Below are positions 1-6,367 of a stretch of 11,217 bases of DNA, one piece after another. The position numbers and the translations under genes were made by a program. Numbering within the stretch: the stretch's first letter is position 1; the number at the start of each line of letters is the position of its first letter. The notes under the pieces were generated by a model that saw only the letters and a list, made by a program, of their open reading frames with translations, did no database searches and had not been told where the DNA came from. Source of the DNA: JARRQB01 sp965368585 (lineage in GTDB: Bacteria; Pseudomonadota; Gammaproteobacteria; Chromatiales; Chromatiaceae); assembly GCA_965368585.1 (NCBI GenBank), contig CBDUNM010000159.1:1-11217 (forward strand), given 5' to 3'.

Positions 1-145
1 CCTGGTCGGCATGAAGGATTTTCTGGTGGTCAACCACTCCCACACCTTCATCATGCAAAGTCGCGATGTGCAGGACAACGTGCTCTCGTTTCTGCGTCGC
101 GGGTATTTTCTGAATCGCGCATCATCCCCTGACGCGGATCGATAA
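1..145 (+). CDS. C-terminal end of a probable alpha/beta-fold hydrolase (partial)
   Basis: Reading from base 2, an open frame runs 47 codons to TAA at 143-145; the 5' part lies outside the window. The fragment contains VVNHSHTFIMQSRDV, then a hydrophobic stretch with FLRRGYF, then a polar tail. A His within a short HSHTF-type motif, followed by an amphipathic helix ending in FLRxGxF, is what I recall from the C-terminus of proteobacterial alpha/beta hydrolases, where the His would be the last member of the catalytic triad. The nucleophile elbow and acid residue cannot be seen, so the call rests on this tail only. The gene converges on truC, with 40 bp between the stop codons and no clear terminator. 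Confidence 0.5.
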   Translation, partial: LVGMKDFLVVNHSHTFIMQSRDVQDNVLSFLRRGYFLNRASSPDADR

Positions 146-185
146 CCGTCGTTCGTCCCGGCGACTCGCGCCGCAATTGTTGAGC

Positions 186-899
186 TCAGATTGACCGTTC
201 GTCGTCTCGCATGAACAGGTTCCGCGCCATCCGCCAATGGTCGGGCATTCCGGCGCAAACCCGTAGACTGACCCCGCTGTAGGGGTGCGTAAACGCCAGC
301 GACGTAGCGCGCAGCAGCAGATTCGGTATAGCCAATCGCTCCCGGAAAAAACGATTGTGCTTACCGTTGCCGTAGGTGGTATCGCCGATCAGATGGTGGC
401 TGATGTGTTTGAAATGCTGCCTGATCTGGTGTCTTCTGCCGGATAAGGGAAACACTTCGGCGAGGGTGTAGCGGCTCGCGGGGTAGCGGTCGACCGAAAT
501 CGGCAATTCGATCCGCGCGAGGCTGCGATAGCGCGTGATCGCGGGTTTGGGGGCGCCGCCGGCATCGCGGTCGCGAACCGGGTGCTCGATGATACCCGCG
601 GAATCCAGCCAGCCGCGCGTCACCGCCTGGTAGGTCTTGGCCACCGCACCCGTTTGAAACTGCTTGCTCAGCTGCCGCCCCGCGTCTGGCGAGAGCGCGA
701 ACATCAATACCCCGGATGTGGCCCGGTCGAGCCGGTGTACCGGAAAGACGCGCCGGCCGATCTGGTCGCGCAGCGTCTGCAGGACAAAACGTTTTTCGTG
801 ACGCGCCAGGTCCGAGCGGTGCAGCAGCATGCCGGGCGGTTTATCCACGGCGATAAAATGGTTGTCGAAGAACAAGATTTGCAAGCGGTTGTTCATCAT
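186..899 (-). CDS. truC: tRNA pseudouridine(65) synthase TruC
   Basis: This is a RluA/TruC-family pseudouridine synthase, expected in the cytoplasm to isomerise U65 in the acceptor/T-stem region of certain tRNAs. The protein is 237 aa against about 260 for E. coli TruC as I recall it, being slightly shorter at the C-terminus. It begins with the usual ILFFDNHFIAVDKPPGMLLHRS segment (split here as ILFFDNHF and VDKPPGMLLHRS). It carries the catalytic motif HRLDRATSGVL with Asp58, then GRRHQIRQH and LIGDTTYGNGKHNR near residues 155-185. These match TruC (HRLDRPTSGVL, GRKHQLRRH, IIGDSKHGD) better than RluA or RluC, and there is no S4 domain. Two ATGs are adjacent (899-897 and 896-894); neither has a strong Shine-Dalgarno sequence, so the start is uncertain by one codon. 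It is divergent from the diguanylate cyclase gene. Confidence 0.93.
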   Translation of the reverse strand: MMNNRLQILFFDNHFIAVDKPPGMLLHRSDLARHEKRFVLQTLRDQIGRRVFPVHRLDRATSGVLMFALSPDAGRQLSKQFQTGAVAKTYQAVTRGWLDSAGIIEHPVRDRDAGGAPKPAITRYRSLARIELPISVDRYPASRYTLAEVFPLSGRRHQIRQHFKHISHHLIGDTTYGNGKHNRFFRERLAIPNLLLRATSLAFTHPYSGVSLRVCAGMPDHWRMARNLFMRDDERSI

Positions 900-1207
900 G
901 GCCGAAGGGTTCGGTCGAGCCGATGAACGGTGCTTGCGGGGCGCGAATAGCTATGTGGCATGGATCCGCCAGTTTGCGCACTTGGGCGTGGACACCGGGT
1001 AGTCAACTGTATCACTATGGCTGGAGCGCGTCTTTACCGTGCCGTGCCGCGATATACGACTCGGGACAGCACCGAGATGCTGCGAATGCGCGCCCGAACA
1101 GCCAAGTGCTGATAACAATTATGCCGCAGCTCGCGGTTTGAGCTCTTGTTTCGATGTGGTCTGCATGGGGAATTTTTTCCGGTTGATGGAGTATTGCCAG
1201 AGCACGC
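900..1207. other. Divergent intergenic region between truC and the Cache-GGDEF gene
   Basis: These 308 bases separate two divergently transcribed genes and should hold both promoters, but I find no convincing -35/-10 pair in either direction. TTTACC near 1032 and TATACG near 1051 are only about 14 bp apart, too close for a sigma-70 promoter. Short frames on + (starting near 923 and 1039) have no recognisable content. The right end enters a GC-rich palindrome at 1202-1211 that overlaps the start region of the next gene. No repeat, RNA gene or mobile element was seen. Confidence 0.5.
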
Positions 1208-1220
1208 GTGCAAGGCGTGC
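1202..1220 (+). promoter_or_regulatory. Hairpin at the translation start region of the Cache-GGDEF gene
   Basis: GCACGC (1202-1207) can pair with GCGTGC (1215-1220) across a 7-nt loop. Alternatively, the 10-bp palindrome GCACGCGTGC (1202-1211) can form. The only plausible Shine-Dalgarno for the GTG at 1226, AAGG at 1212-1215, lies in the loop and at the edge of the second arm. The structure could limit access to the start region. This is inferred from base pairing only. Confidence 0.25.
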
Positions 1221-2890
1221 GTCACGTGAACCCAATGCGGCCCGATAAGCTTCTTTCCTCCCAACTCCCCGGTCGTGGGGGTTTGTTGTTCAGTCTGTTG
1301 ATCGGCTTGATTGCGCTCGAGGCGATCACGGTCGCGGCACTGATGGGTTCGCAACAGTTCAACACCAACCAGGCGTTGCAGCGCCATGCGCGCAGTCTGC
1401 TGCAGGACGTGGTGGACGAAACTCGGGAGAACGCGCAGGGCTTCCTCGGACAGGCGGAAAATGCCGTCCTGCTCACCGCCGGTCTGTTCAATGCCGACCT
1501 CTTGTCGATGCGGAACGCGGCCGAGATGGAGCGCTATTTTTACGAGCAGCTCGCCGTCGTGGCGCAAATCGATGCGATCTTTTTCGGCGACGCCACCGGC
1601 CAGTTTCTGTTCGCCAAGCGAAACGGTGACGCAGCGCCCGGCGACTTCGTTACCAAGTTTATTGTCAACGACGACGCTGGGGGGCGTCGGGTGTACCGTG
1701 TCTGGCGTGACCAATACTTCGCGGAACGGTCGCGCGCGGACGACCTCGAGGATATATACGACCCGCGTTGCCGACCATGGTACGCCCTGGCTGAGCAGAA
1801 AGGAAAAACAGTCTGGACCGATCCGTACATTTTTTTTACCTCCAAGCGTCCCGGCTTGACCGTGGCGGCGCCGGTCACGGACGCTGACGGCAAGCGGCTC
1901 GGGGTGGTTGGCGCCGATATCGAATTGAACGCCTTGTCGCTGTTTCTCGCCGGGCAGAGGATCGGCGCCACGGGGGCGGCCTTCATCATGCATCACAACG
2001 GCGACGTGCTCGCCTATCCGATGCCCGAGCAGCTTTCCAAGCCGACGCTCAACGATCAGTTGCGCCTGGCGCGGATCAACGATCTGGACAGGATCACCGC
2101 CGAGCTGGGGGCGCGACTCGGCGCCGAGTATCCGGATCTGAGCGAATTGGAGGGCAGTCATTTCGATACGTTCACGGTCGGCGGCGAGCGCTACCTGAGC
2201 GCCGTCGTGCCCTTCGTGCAGGGCGATATGGGGCAATGGTTCATGGGTGTATACGCCCCGGAGGAGGAATTCGCCGCCGCCATTCGCAAGGGCCAGCGAC
2301 AAAGCATTATTCTGGGCGCGGTGATCGGCGTACTGATTCTGACCGTGGCCGGGTTCCTCAGCTTGATTCTGATGCGGCCGTTGCGCACGCTGCAGCGGCA
2401 TGCCTATCAGGATTCGTTGACCGGCCTGCTCAACCGGCGGAGTTTTCACCAGGTGGCCGAGGACAAGCTGCGTGAAGCGAGGCGCGACAGACGCCCGTTG
2501 TCGGCCATTATGATCGACATCGATCGCTTCAAGACTATCAACGACCAGTACGGGCACGCGGTCGGCGACGAGGTGCTGGTCGCGGTGGCCGGACGGATAC
2601 GCATCGGCCTGTCGGACAGCGACGTGCTGAGCCGATACGGCGGGGAGGAGTTCGCCATCATACTGCCGACCACCGACCGGGCAACTTCACTGGCCGTTGC
2701 CGAGCGGTTGTGTGAGTTGGTGGCTGCGACCACCATTCATACCTCCAAGGGCCCCATGGAGGTCAAGATCAGTCTCGGCGTGGCGGAAACCGACGGTACC
2801 GATCAGACCGTTGCGGATCTGCTCAACTGCGCGGACCAGGGGTTGATGGCTGCCAAACGGCAGGGGCGAAATCGCGTCGTGGCGCTTTAA
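1208..2890 (+). CDS. Membrane diguanylate cyclase, periplasmic double-Cache sensor plus GGDEF
   Basis: The protein is predicted to sense a periplasmic ligand and make cyclic di-GMP from two GTP. It has a transmembrane segment at about residues 26-47 and a periplasmic dCACHE domain at about 48-360. The Cache signature DPRCRPWY starts at residue 185 and is followed by WTDPYIF and GVVGADIELN. A second transmembrane segment at about 366-389 leads directly to a cytoplasmic GGDEF domain (about 397-560). The GGDEF domain has DSLTGLLNRR, DIDRFKTINDQYGH and an intact active loop RYGGEEF (GGEEF at 478-482), so it should be catalytically competent. The usual upstream I-site RxxD reads SDSD, so its Arg is missing. 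No HAMP or PAS is visible. The start is uncertain: GTG 1208, GTG 1226 (AAGG 10 nt upstream) and ATG 1235 are all possible. The kinase gene follows after 101 bp on the same strand. Confidence 0.9.
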   Translation: MQGVRHVNPMRPDKLLSSQLPGRGGLLFSLLIGLIALEAITVAALMGSQQFNTNQALQRHARSLLQDVVDETRENAQGFLGQAENAVLLTAGLFNADLLSMRNAAEMERYFYEQLAVVAQIDAIFFGDATGQFLFAKRNGDAAPGDFVTKFIVNDDAGGRRVYRVWRDQYFAERSRADDLEDIYDPRCRPWYALAEQKGKTVWTDPYIFFTSKRPGLTVAAPVTDADGKRLGVVGADIELNALSLFLAGQRIGATGAAFIMHHNGDVLAYPMPEQLSKPTLNDQLRLARINDLDRITAELGARLGAEYPDLSELEGSHFDTFTVGGERYLSAVVPFVQGDMGQWFMGVYAPEEEFAAAIRKGQRQSIILGAVIGVLILTVAGFLSLILMRPLRTLQRHAYQDSLTGLLNRRSFHQVAEDKLREARRDRRPLSAIMIDIDRFKTINDQYGHAVGDEVLVAVAGRIRIGLSDSDVLSRYGGEEFAIILPTTDRATSLAVAERLCELVAATTIHTSKGPMEVKISLGVAETDGTDQTVADLLNCADQGLMAAKRQGRNRVVAL

Positions 2891-2892
2891 CG

Positions 2893-2905
2893 TCCCAGCA
2901 TGGGA
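2893..2905 (+). other. Small inverted repeat after the GGDEF gene
   Basis: TCCCA (2893-2897) pairs with TGGGA (2901-2905) across the loop GCA, three bases after the stop codon. The second arm also belongs to the palindrome TGGGATCCCA (2901-2910). No T-run follows, so it is not a canonical intrinsic terminator, although it could weakly affect read-through into the kinase gene. Confidence 0.25.
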
Positions 2906-2979
2906 TCCCACCCGGCGCACCTCGACCGGTTGCCCGCGGTGGTATTGACTGTGTATCGCCCCACGCCCATTGCGGCGAA

Positions 2980-2985
2980 TAGAAT
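2980..2985 (+). promoter_or_regulatory. Candidate -10 box for the kinase/response-regulator operon
   Basis: TAGAAT matches the TATAAT consensus at 5 of 6 positions. Standard sigma-70 spacing would place transcription start at about 2992, which is the A of the kinase ATG. The expected -35 position (about 2957-2962, CGCCCC) does not resemble TTGACA. A TTGACT at 2945-2950 is about 29 bp upstream, too far to pair with it. The call is therefore tentative. Confidence 0.3.
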
Positions 2986-2991
2986 GACGTT

Positions 2992-5310
2992 ATGTTACTG
3001 ACGCTGCGCGCGCGAATTCTGCTGATACTGGTGTTGATCGGCCTGGTGCCGTTGCTGTTTGCCGTGACCATCAATCTGCCGTTGGTCCTGGAGCAGGTGG
3101 GGCTGTTTTACCGACACGCGTTTCTGCAGGATTTACGGGCTGATTTTCGAGATCTCGACGAACATCTGGCGAGCCGTTACGAAACGGTGCGCCTGCTGGC
3201 CAAGCTGCCGGAACCCGGCGCGGTCATGGGAACCGAGAGCGGCGTCGAACAGGATGCGATCGATCTCGAGCGCGCGCGCTACACCGACTGGATCAACCGC
3301 ATTCTGGCCGATCAGTTGGACATCATCCATATCAGCTTTCTCGATGAACAGGGCGTATCACGGTTCTGGCTCGAGCGCGAACCCGGTACCCGGAGCTGGA
3401 GCCCGACGGCCAACCGGCCGCCCTACCCGCGGCCGGACCTCCTCAAGGCCGTGCAGGAAAATCCGCGTATCGGCGTGCTGCCGACACCGGTGCGCGTCGA
3501 TCCGGAGGCGAAGAACCCTGCCTGGGTGCTGACCCTGCAGCTCCTGAGCCCCATCGTGTCCAAGGAAAGCACCGAGGCGATCGGCGTGGTATCGGTCACG
3601 GTCGATATCGGCGGTTTGGCGCGGCGTGACCCCGACACCTTATGGGTGCGCGACGATGGCAGTTATCTTACCGCGCCCGGCATGCCGCGGCGCATCGGCA
3701 ATGCGTTTGACAATTTCCCCGGTTTGCGCGATCGATTCGCGGCAGGCCAGATCGCGCTGTGGGACGGTGGCGACGAGGTGGTCGTGTGGGTGCCGTTGTT
3801 GCGTACCAGCGACGACCGCCCGCTATGGGTGGCGCGGCACGTCGACCGCAAACCGCTGGAGAATTTCAAGAACGCGCTGATAGTCCGCGTGATGGGGGTC
3901 GTGCTGCTTTTGGTGCTGAGCATTGTGCTGGTCGCGCGCTGGTTTGCCAACCGTACCGAACGCTTTGGCAGTGAACTGCTGGAGGGGATCCGGCGCATGC
4001 TGCAGCGGGACGAGGCAGTCACCTTCTCCTGGGGCGGCAGCAGCGAAATGAAGCAGTTGGGGGACGATCTTTCGCAACTGGCTCAGGCGCACGCGCGCAA
4101 CGTGCGCAATCTGCGCGCCCATGCGCGTGAACTGGAGCAGTCCAATCGGTTTAAATCAGAATTCCTTGCCAATGTCAGTCACGAGTTGCGCACTCCGCTG
4201 AATTCCATCCTGCTGCTGTCCAAGCTCCTGGCCGAAAACGGCATGTCCGATCCCGCGGAACGCCAGCAGCGGGCCAGCGTGATCCATCAGGCAAGCAAAG
4301 ATCTGCGCGCATTGATCGACGATATTCTCGACCTGTCGCGGATCGAGGCGGGGAGGCTGGAGCTGAAGATCGAACGCGTCGATCTGCATCAGTTGATCGA
4401 GGATGTCGTTGCATTGCTGCGCCCTCAGTTCGATCACCGGCGGTTGTACATGCGGGTCTCCCTGTCAGCCGAGGCGGAGCGCTATGTGCGCACGGATGCG
4501 GACAAGGTGCGTCAGGTGTTGAAAAATTTCCTGTCGAATGCGGTCAAGTTCACCGAAGTCGGCGGCGTAAATGTCGCTCTGCAGCCCGCGCCCGAGCCCT
4601 ATTGCGTGCGCATCGTGGTGACCGACACCGGCGTCGGGATCGCGGCGGACAAGCATCATGCGATTTTCGAGGCATTCAAGCAGGTCGACGGGTCGACCCG
4701 TCGCCGCTACGGCGGCACGGGGCTGGGCCTGACCATCAGCCGCGACCTGGCGCGTTTGTTGAGCGGCGAGATTCAGTTGCAGAGCACCCCCGGCAAAGGC
4801 GCCGAATTCTCGCTGTTGTTGCCCGCCGATTGTGCCGGCGAACTGAAGCAGGCGCAGGCCACCGTCAGCGCCTCCGAGCCGCACGAAGACGAACCCGACC
4901 GGCCGGCGCCGCCGCAAGTCGACTTCGGCGCGCAACGCATACTGGTGGTCGAATCGAACGTGCGACGTTTGCTCGAGCTGACGCCGGTGTTGGAGGGCTG
5001 GGGCCTGTCGGTGCTGGCCGCCGGAGATCCGGACGAGGCGTGCGACGCTCTGGAGGACGAGCGCGTGGACCTGGTCTTGATCAGTGCGGATAGGTCTCAC
5101 CCGGAGGGCTATGCTACGATCGAAAACATGCGACAGGACACACGATTGGATCACGCGCCGATCATCGCGCTGCTCGAGTCGGGCGACGGCGGGGCGCGAA
5201 CGGCGGCGCTGGCGGCCGGTGCGGTTGATGCGCTGCAATTTCCCCTTGACTGGCACGTCCTCGGCGAGTCCCTAAAGTGCCATCTCAACTCCGCAGGTCC
5301 GGCGCAATGA
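2992..5310 (+). CDS. Membrane hybrid sensor histidine kinase with a degenerate C-terminal receiver domain
   Basis: This 772-aa kinase has a transmembrane helix at about 7-28, a periplasmic sensor region of about 265 residues (probably Cache-like, with VVSVTVDIGGLA near residue 205), and a second helix at about 296-315. A linker, possibly HAMP-like and coiled, leads to HisKA with FLANVSHELRTPLN (phospho-acceptor His397). The ATPase domain has the N box NFLSNAVKFT (Asn512, Asn516), G1 DTGVGI (Asp545), an F box with FEAFKQVDGS, and G2 YGGTGLGLTIS (574-575), so the catalytic core looks complete. Residues about 647-765 fold like a receiver, but the key residues are replaced: the acidic pair is Glu654-Ser655, the phospho-acceptor Asp is Ser698, the Thr is Leu728 and the Lys is Phe750. 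It is therefore predicted to be non-phosphorylatable. The start at 2992 lacks a clear Shine-Dalgarno. The stop overlaps the next gene as ATGA, indicating coupling. Confidence 0.92.
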   Translation: MLLTLRARILLILVLIGLVPLLFAVTINLPLVLEQVGLFYRHAFLQDLRADFRDLDEHLASRYETVRLLAKLPEPGAVMGTESGVEQDAIDLERARYTDWINRILADQLDIIHISFLDEQGVSRFWLEREPGTRSWSPTANRPPYPRPDLLKAVQENPRIGVLPTPVRVDPEAKNPAWVLTLQLLSPIVSKESTEAIGVVSVTVDIGGLARRDPDTLWVRDDGSYLTAPGMPRRIGNAFDNFPGLRDRFAAGQIALWDGGDEVVVWVPLLRTSDDRPLWVARHVDRKPLENFKNALIVRVMGVVLLLVLSIVLVARWFANRTERFGSELLEGIRRMLQRDEAVTFSWGGSSEMKQLGDDLSQLAQAHARNVRNLRAHARELEQSNRFKSEFLANVSHELRTPLNSILLLSKLLAENGMSDPAERQQRASVIHQASKDLRALIDDILDLSRIEAGRLELKIERVDLHQLIEDVVALLRPQFDHRRLYMRVSLSAEAERYVRTDADKVRQVLKNFLSNAVKFTEVGGVNVALQPAPEPYCVRIVVTDTGVGIAADKHHAIFEAFKQVDGSTRRRYGGTGLGLTISRDLARLLSGEIQLQSTPGKGAEFSLLLPADCAGELKQAQATVSASEPHEDEPDRPAPPQVDFGAQRILVVESNVRRLLELTPVLEGWGLSVLAAGDPDEACDALEDERVDLVLISADRSHPEGYATIENMRQDTRLDHAPIIALLESGDGGARTAALAAGAVDALQFPLDWHVLGESLKCHLNSAGPAQ

Positions 5311-6179
5311 AGCGTTATACCGGGTTCAAACTGCTGATCGTCGACGACAACGAACACAATCTTTTTACCCTGCGCACGCTGGTACAGGAGCACATGGATG
5401 TCGAAATACTGGAAGCTGCCGGCGGTGAAGAGGCGCTGGAAACGGCGTTGCAGCACCCCGATATCGACCTGATCATTCTGGACGTTCAGATGCCCGAGGT
5501 GGACGGTTTCCAGACGGCGCAGATGCTCAAGATCCGTAAAAAGACCCGCGATATCCCGATCATCTTCCTGACCGCCGCCTTCAAGACCGAGGAGTTTCAA
5601 CAGAAGGGTTACGACGTCGGCGCGGTCGATTACCTGTTGAAGCCGATCGACGATAATCAGCTGCTCAACAAGATCAGCACCTACTTCCGGCTGATCGAAA
5701 AGGAACGCGAACTCAACCGGATCCTGGAAGACAAGGTTGCGGAGCGCACGCTGGAATTGCGCCAGGCCAAACAGTACCTGGAGAACATCATCCAGTACAT
5801 GGGCGAGGCCCTGCTGTTGCTGAGCCCGGACGGCGTGGTGCGTAGAGTCAACCCCGCCGCCTGCGACATGCTGGGGTACAGCGTCGATGAATTGATCGGA
5901 ATGTCGATCGGCGATGCGTTCGAGGAAGGGGTGGAAGATCAGGCCGGTGCTTTCATGGGGACCTGGCTGGAAGCCATAATCCGCACCGGAGCCTTGCGTG
6001 ACATCGATGCGGCGTTTCTGGCGAAAGACGGTACACGTGTGCCGATTCTGTTTTCCAGGACGGCCGTAAAGGGACCCGACGGTAAAGTCGAGGATATCAT
6101 TTGCATCGCCAAGAATATGTCCGGCTACCGGAAAGTGGAACAAGAAGTGGTCGCGTCGAACTCGAGGGAGAACCATTGA
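5307..6179 (+). CDS. Response regulator: receiver domain, coiled coil and PAS domain
   Basis: This 290-aa protein is probably the phosphorylation partner of the upstream kinase. The receiver (about 7-125) is complete: Asp13-Asp14 in LLIVDDNEHN, phospho-acceptor Asp59 in IILDVQMPEVDGF, Thr89 in IIFLTAAF, and Lys112 in YLLKPIDD. A charged heptad-like segment (about 128-160, with ERELNRILEDKVAERTLEL) should form a coiled coil. A PAS domain follows (about 163-280, with GEALLLLSPDGVVRRVNPAA and MLGYSVDELIG). The protein stops just after the PAS domain; no kinase, GGDEF, EAL, HD-GYP or DNA-binding domain is present. I chose ATG 5307 over GTG 5277 because it forms an ATGA overlap with the kinase stop, has AGG at 5295-5297, and matches the usual start of a receiver. 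It could be an adaptor, or a truncated descendant of a longer PAS-containing regulator; no downstream remnant is visible. Confidence 0.88.
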   Translation: MKRYTGFKLLIVDDNEHNLFTLRTLVQEHMDVEILEAAGGEEALETALQHPDIDLIILDVQMPEVDGFQTAQMLKIRKKTRDIPIIFLTAAFKTEEFQQKGYDVGAVDYLLKPIDDNQLLNKISTYFRLIEKERELNRILEDKVAERTLELRQAKQYLENIIQYMGEALLLLSPDGVVRRVNPAACDMLGYSVDELIGMSIGDAFEEGVEDQAGAFMGTWLEAIIRTGALRDIDAAFLAKDGTRVPILFSRTAVKGPDGKVEDIICIAKNMSGYRKVEQEVVASNSRENH

Positions 6180-6285
6180 CCGGGCGTCAATGACACGCGG
6201 CATCGCAGTGACTGCGGCTTGCGCTGCGTCTGTCATGGGCCTGCCGCGGCAGGCGTGCGCGCGGCCCGAGACGTGCTGAACCGAG

Positions 6286-6291
6286 TAGAAT
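6286..6291 (+). promoter_or_regulatory. Candidate -10 box for the ArsR-family gene
   Basis: TAGAAT (5 of 6 matches to TATAAT) would start transcription near 6298 and give a leader of about 69 nt. The -35 position (about 6263-6268, GGCCCG) is poor. The surrounding GAGTAGAATGACG is nearly identical to GAATAGAATGACG before the kinase gene at 2977-2989, which supports a shared promoter element but does not prove it. Confidence 0.25.
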
Positions 6292-6322
6292 GACGGCATT
6301 CCCAGGGCTTGACTACATTGCC

Positions 6323-6367
6323 ATGGATGCCAAACGTGCAAGGTTTATGGCATTTTGGAGTACGTGA
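6323..6367 (+). CDS. Possible 14-codon leader peptide overlapping the ArsR-family start
   Basis: ATG at 6323 opens a frame encoding MDAKRARFMAFWST and stops at TGA 6365-6367, whose A is also the A of the regulator's ATG. This TGATG arrangement is typical of translational coupling. It has no good Shine-Dalgarno (AGGG at 6304-6307 is too far away), so translation is doubtful. The frame could arise by chance. Confidence 0.18.
   Translation: MDAKRARFMAFWST
6327..6353 (+). promoter_or_regulatory. Imperfect inverted repeat in the leader of the ArsR-family gene
   Basis: ATGCCAAAC (6327-6335) pairs with GTTT-AT-GGCAT (6343-6353) across the 7-nt loop GTGCAAG, with a 2-nt bulge. It lies just upstream of the Shine-Dalgarno GGAG (6357-6360). 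It could be a leader hairpin or an autoregulatory operator; it does not resemble the AT-rich palindrome before the efflux operon. Confidence 0.25.

Larger units (their letters stand above)
6180..6366 (+). other. Dyad-rich intergenic region before the ArsR-family gene
   Basis: The region contains several inverted repeats. TGACA (6191-6195) and TGTCA (6231-6235) flank CGCAGT-G-ACTGCG (6204-6216), and a further CTGCG at 6224-6228 offers an alternative partner for CGCAG. A perfect 16-bp palindrome, GCCTGCCG/CGGCAGGC, lies at 6239-6254. None is followed by a T-run, so these are not standard intrinsic terminators. They may be transcript ends, an operator or a structured RNA; the sequence does not decide which. 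Confidence 0.4.

Noticed and set aside
1034..2557. Long open frame on the minus strand (507 codons) opposite the Cache-GGDEF gene
   Set aside because: It has no recognisable domain, with low-complexity Gln/Arg/His-rich composition, and lies antisense to a clearly conserved Cache-GGDEF gene. Long antisense frames are common in GC-rich DNA.
2945..2985. TTGACT at 2945-2950 paired with TAGAAT at 2980-2985 as the kinase promoter
   Set aside because: The spacing is about 29 bp, far outside the sigma-70 range of 16-18 bp.
5277..5307. GTG at 5277 as start of the response regulator
   Set aside because: The extra ten residues (MPSQLRRSGA) are not receiver-like. ATG 5307 gives a classic ATGA overlap and a standard receiver N-terminus.
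6309..6337. TTGACT at 6309-6314 as -35 of the ArsR-family promoter
   Set aside because: The bases 16-18 bp downstream (around AAACGT) do not resemble a -10 box.
5151..6341. Minus-strand frame of 396 codons opposite the receiver-PAS gene
   Set aside because: It is antisense to an intact receiver and PAS domain and has no family resemblance.
6355..6366. TTG at 6355 as start of the ArsR-family gene
   Set aside because: The GGAG at 6357-6360 would lie inside the coding sequence; it is well placed for ATG 6367.
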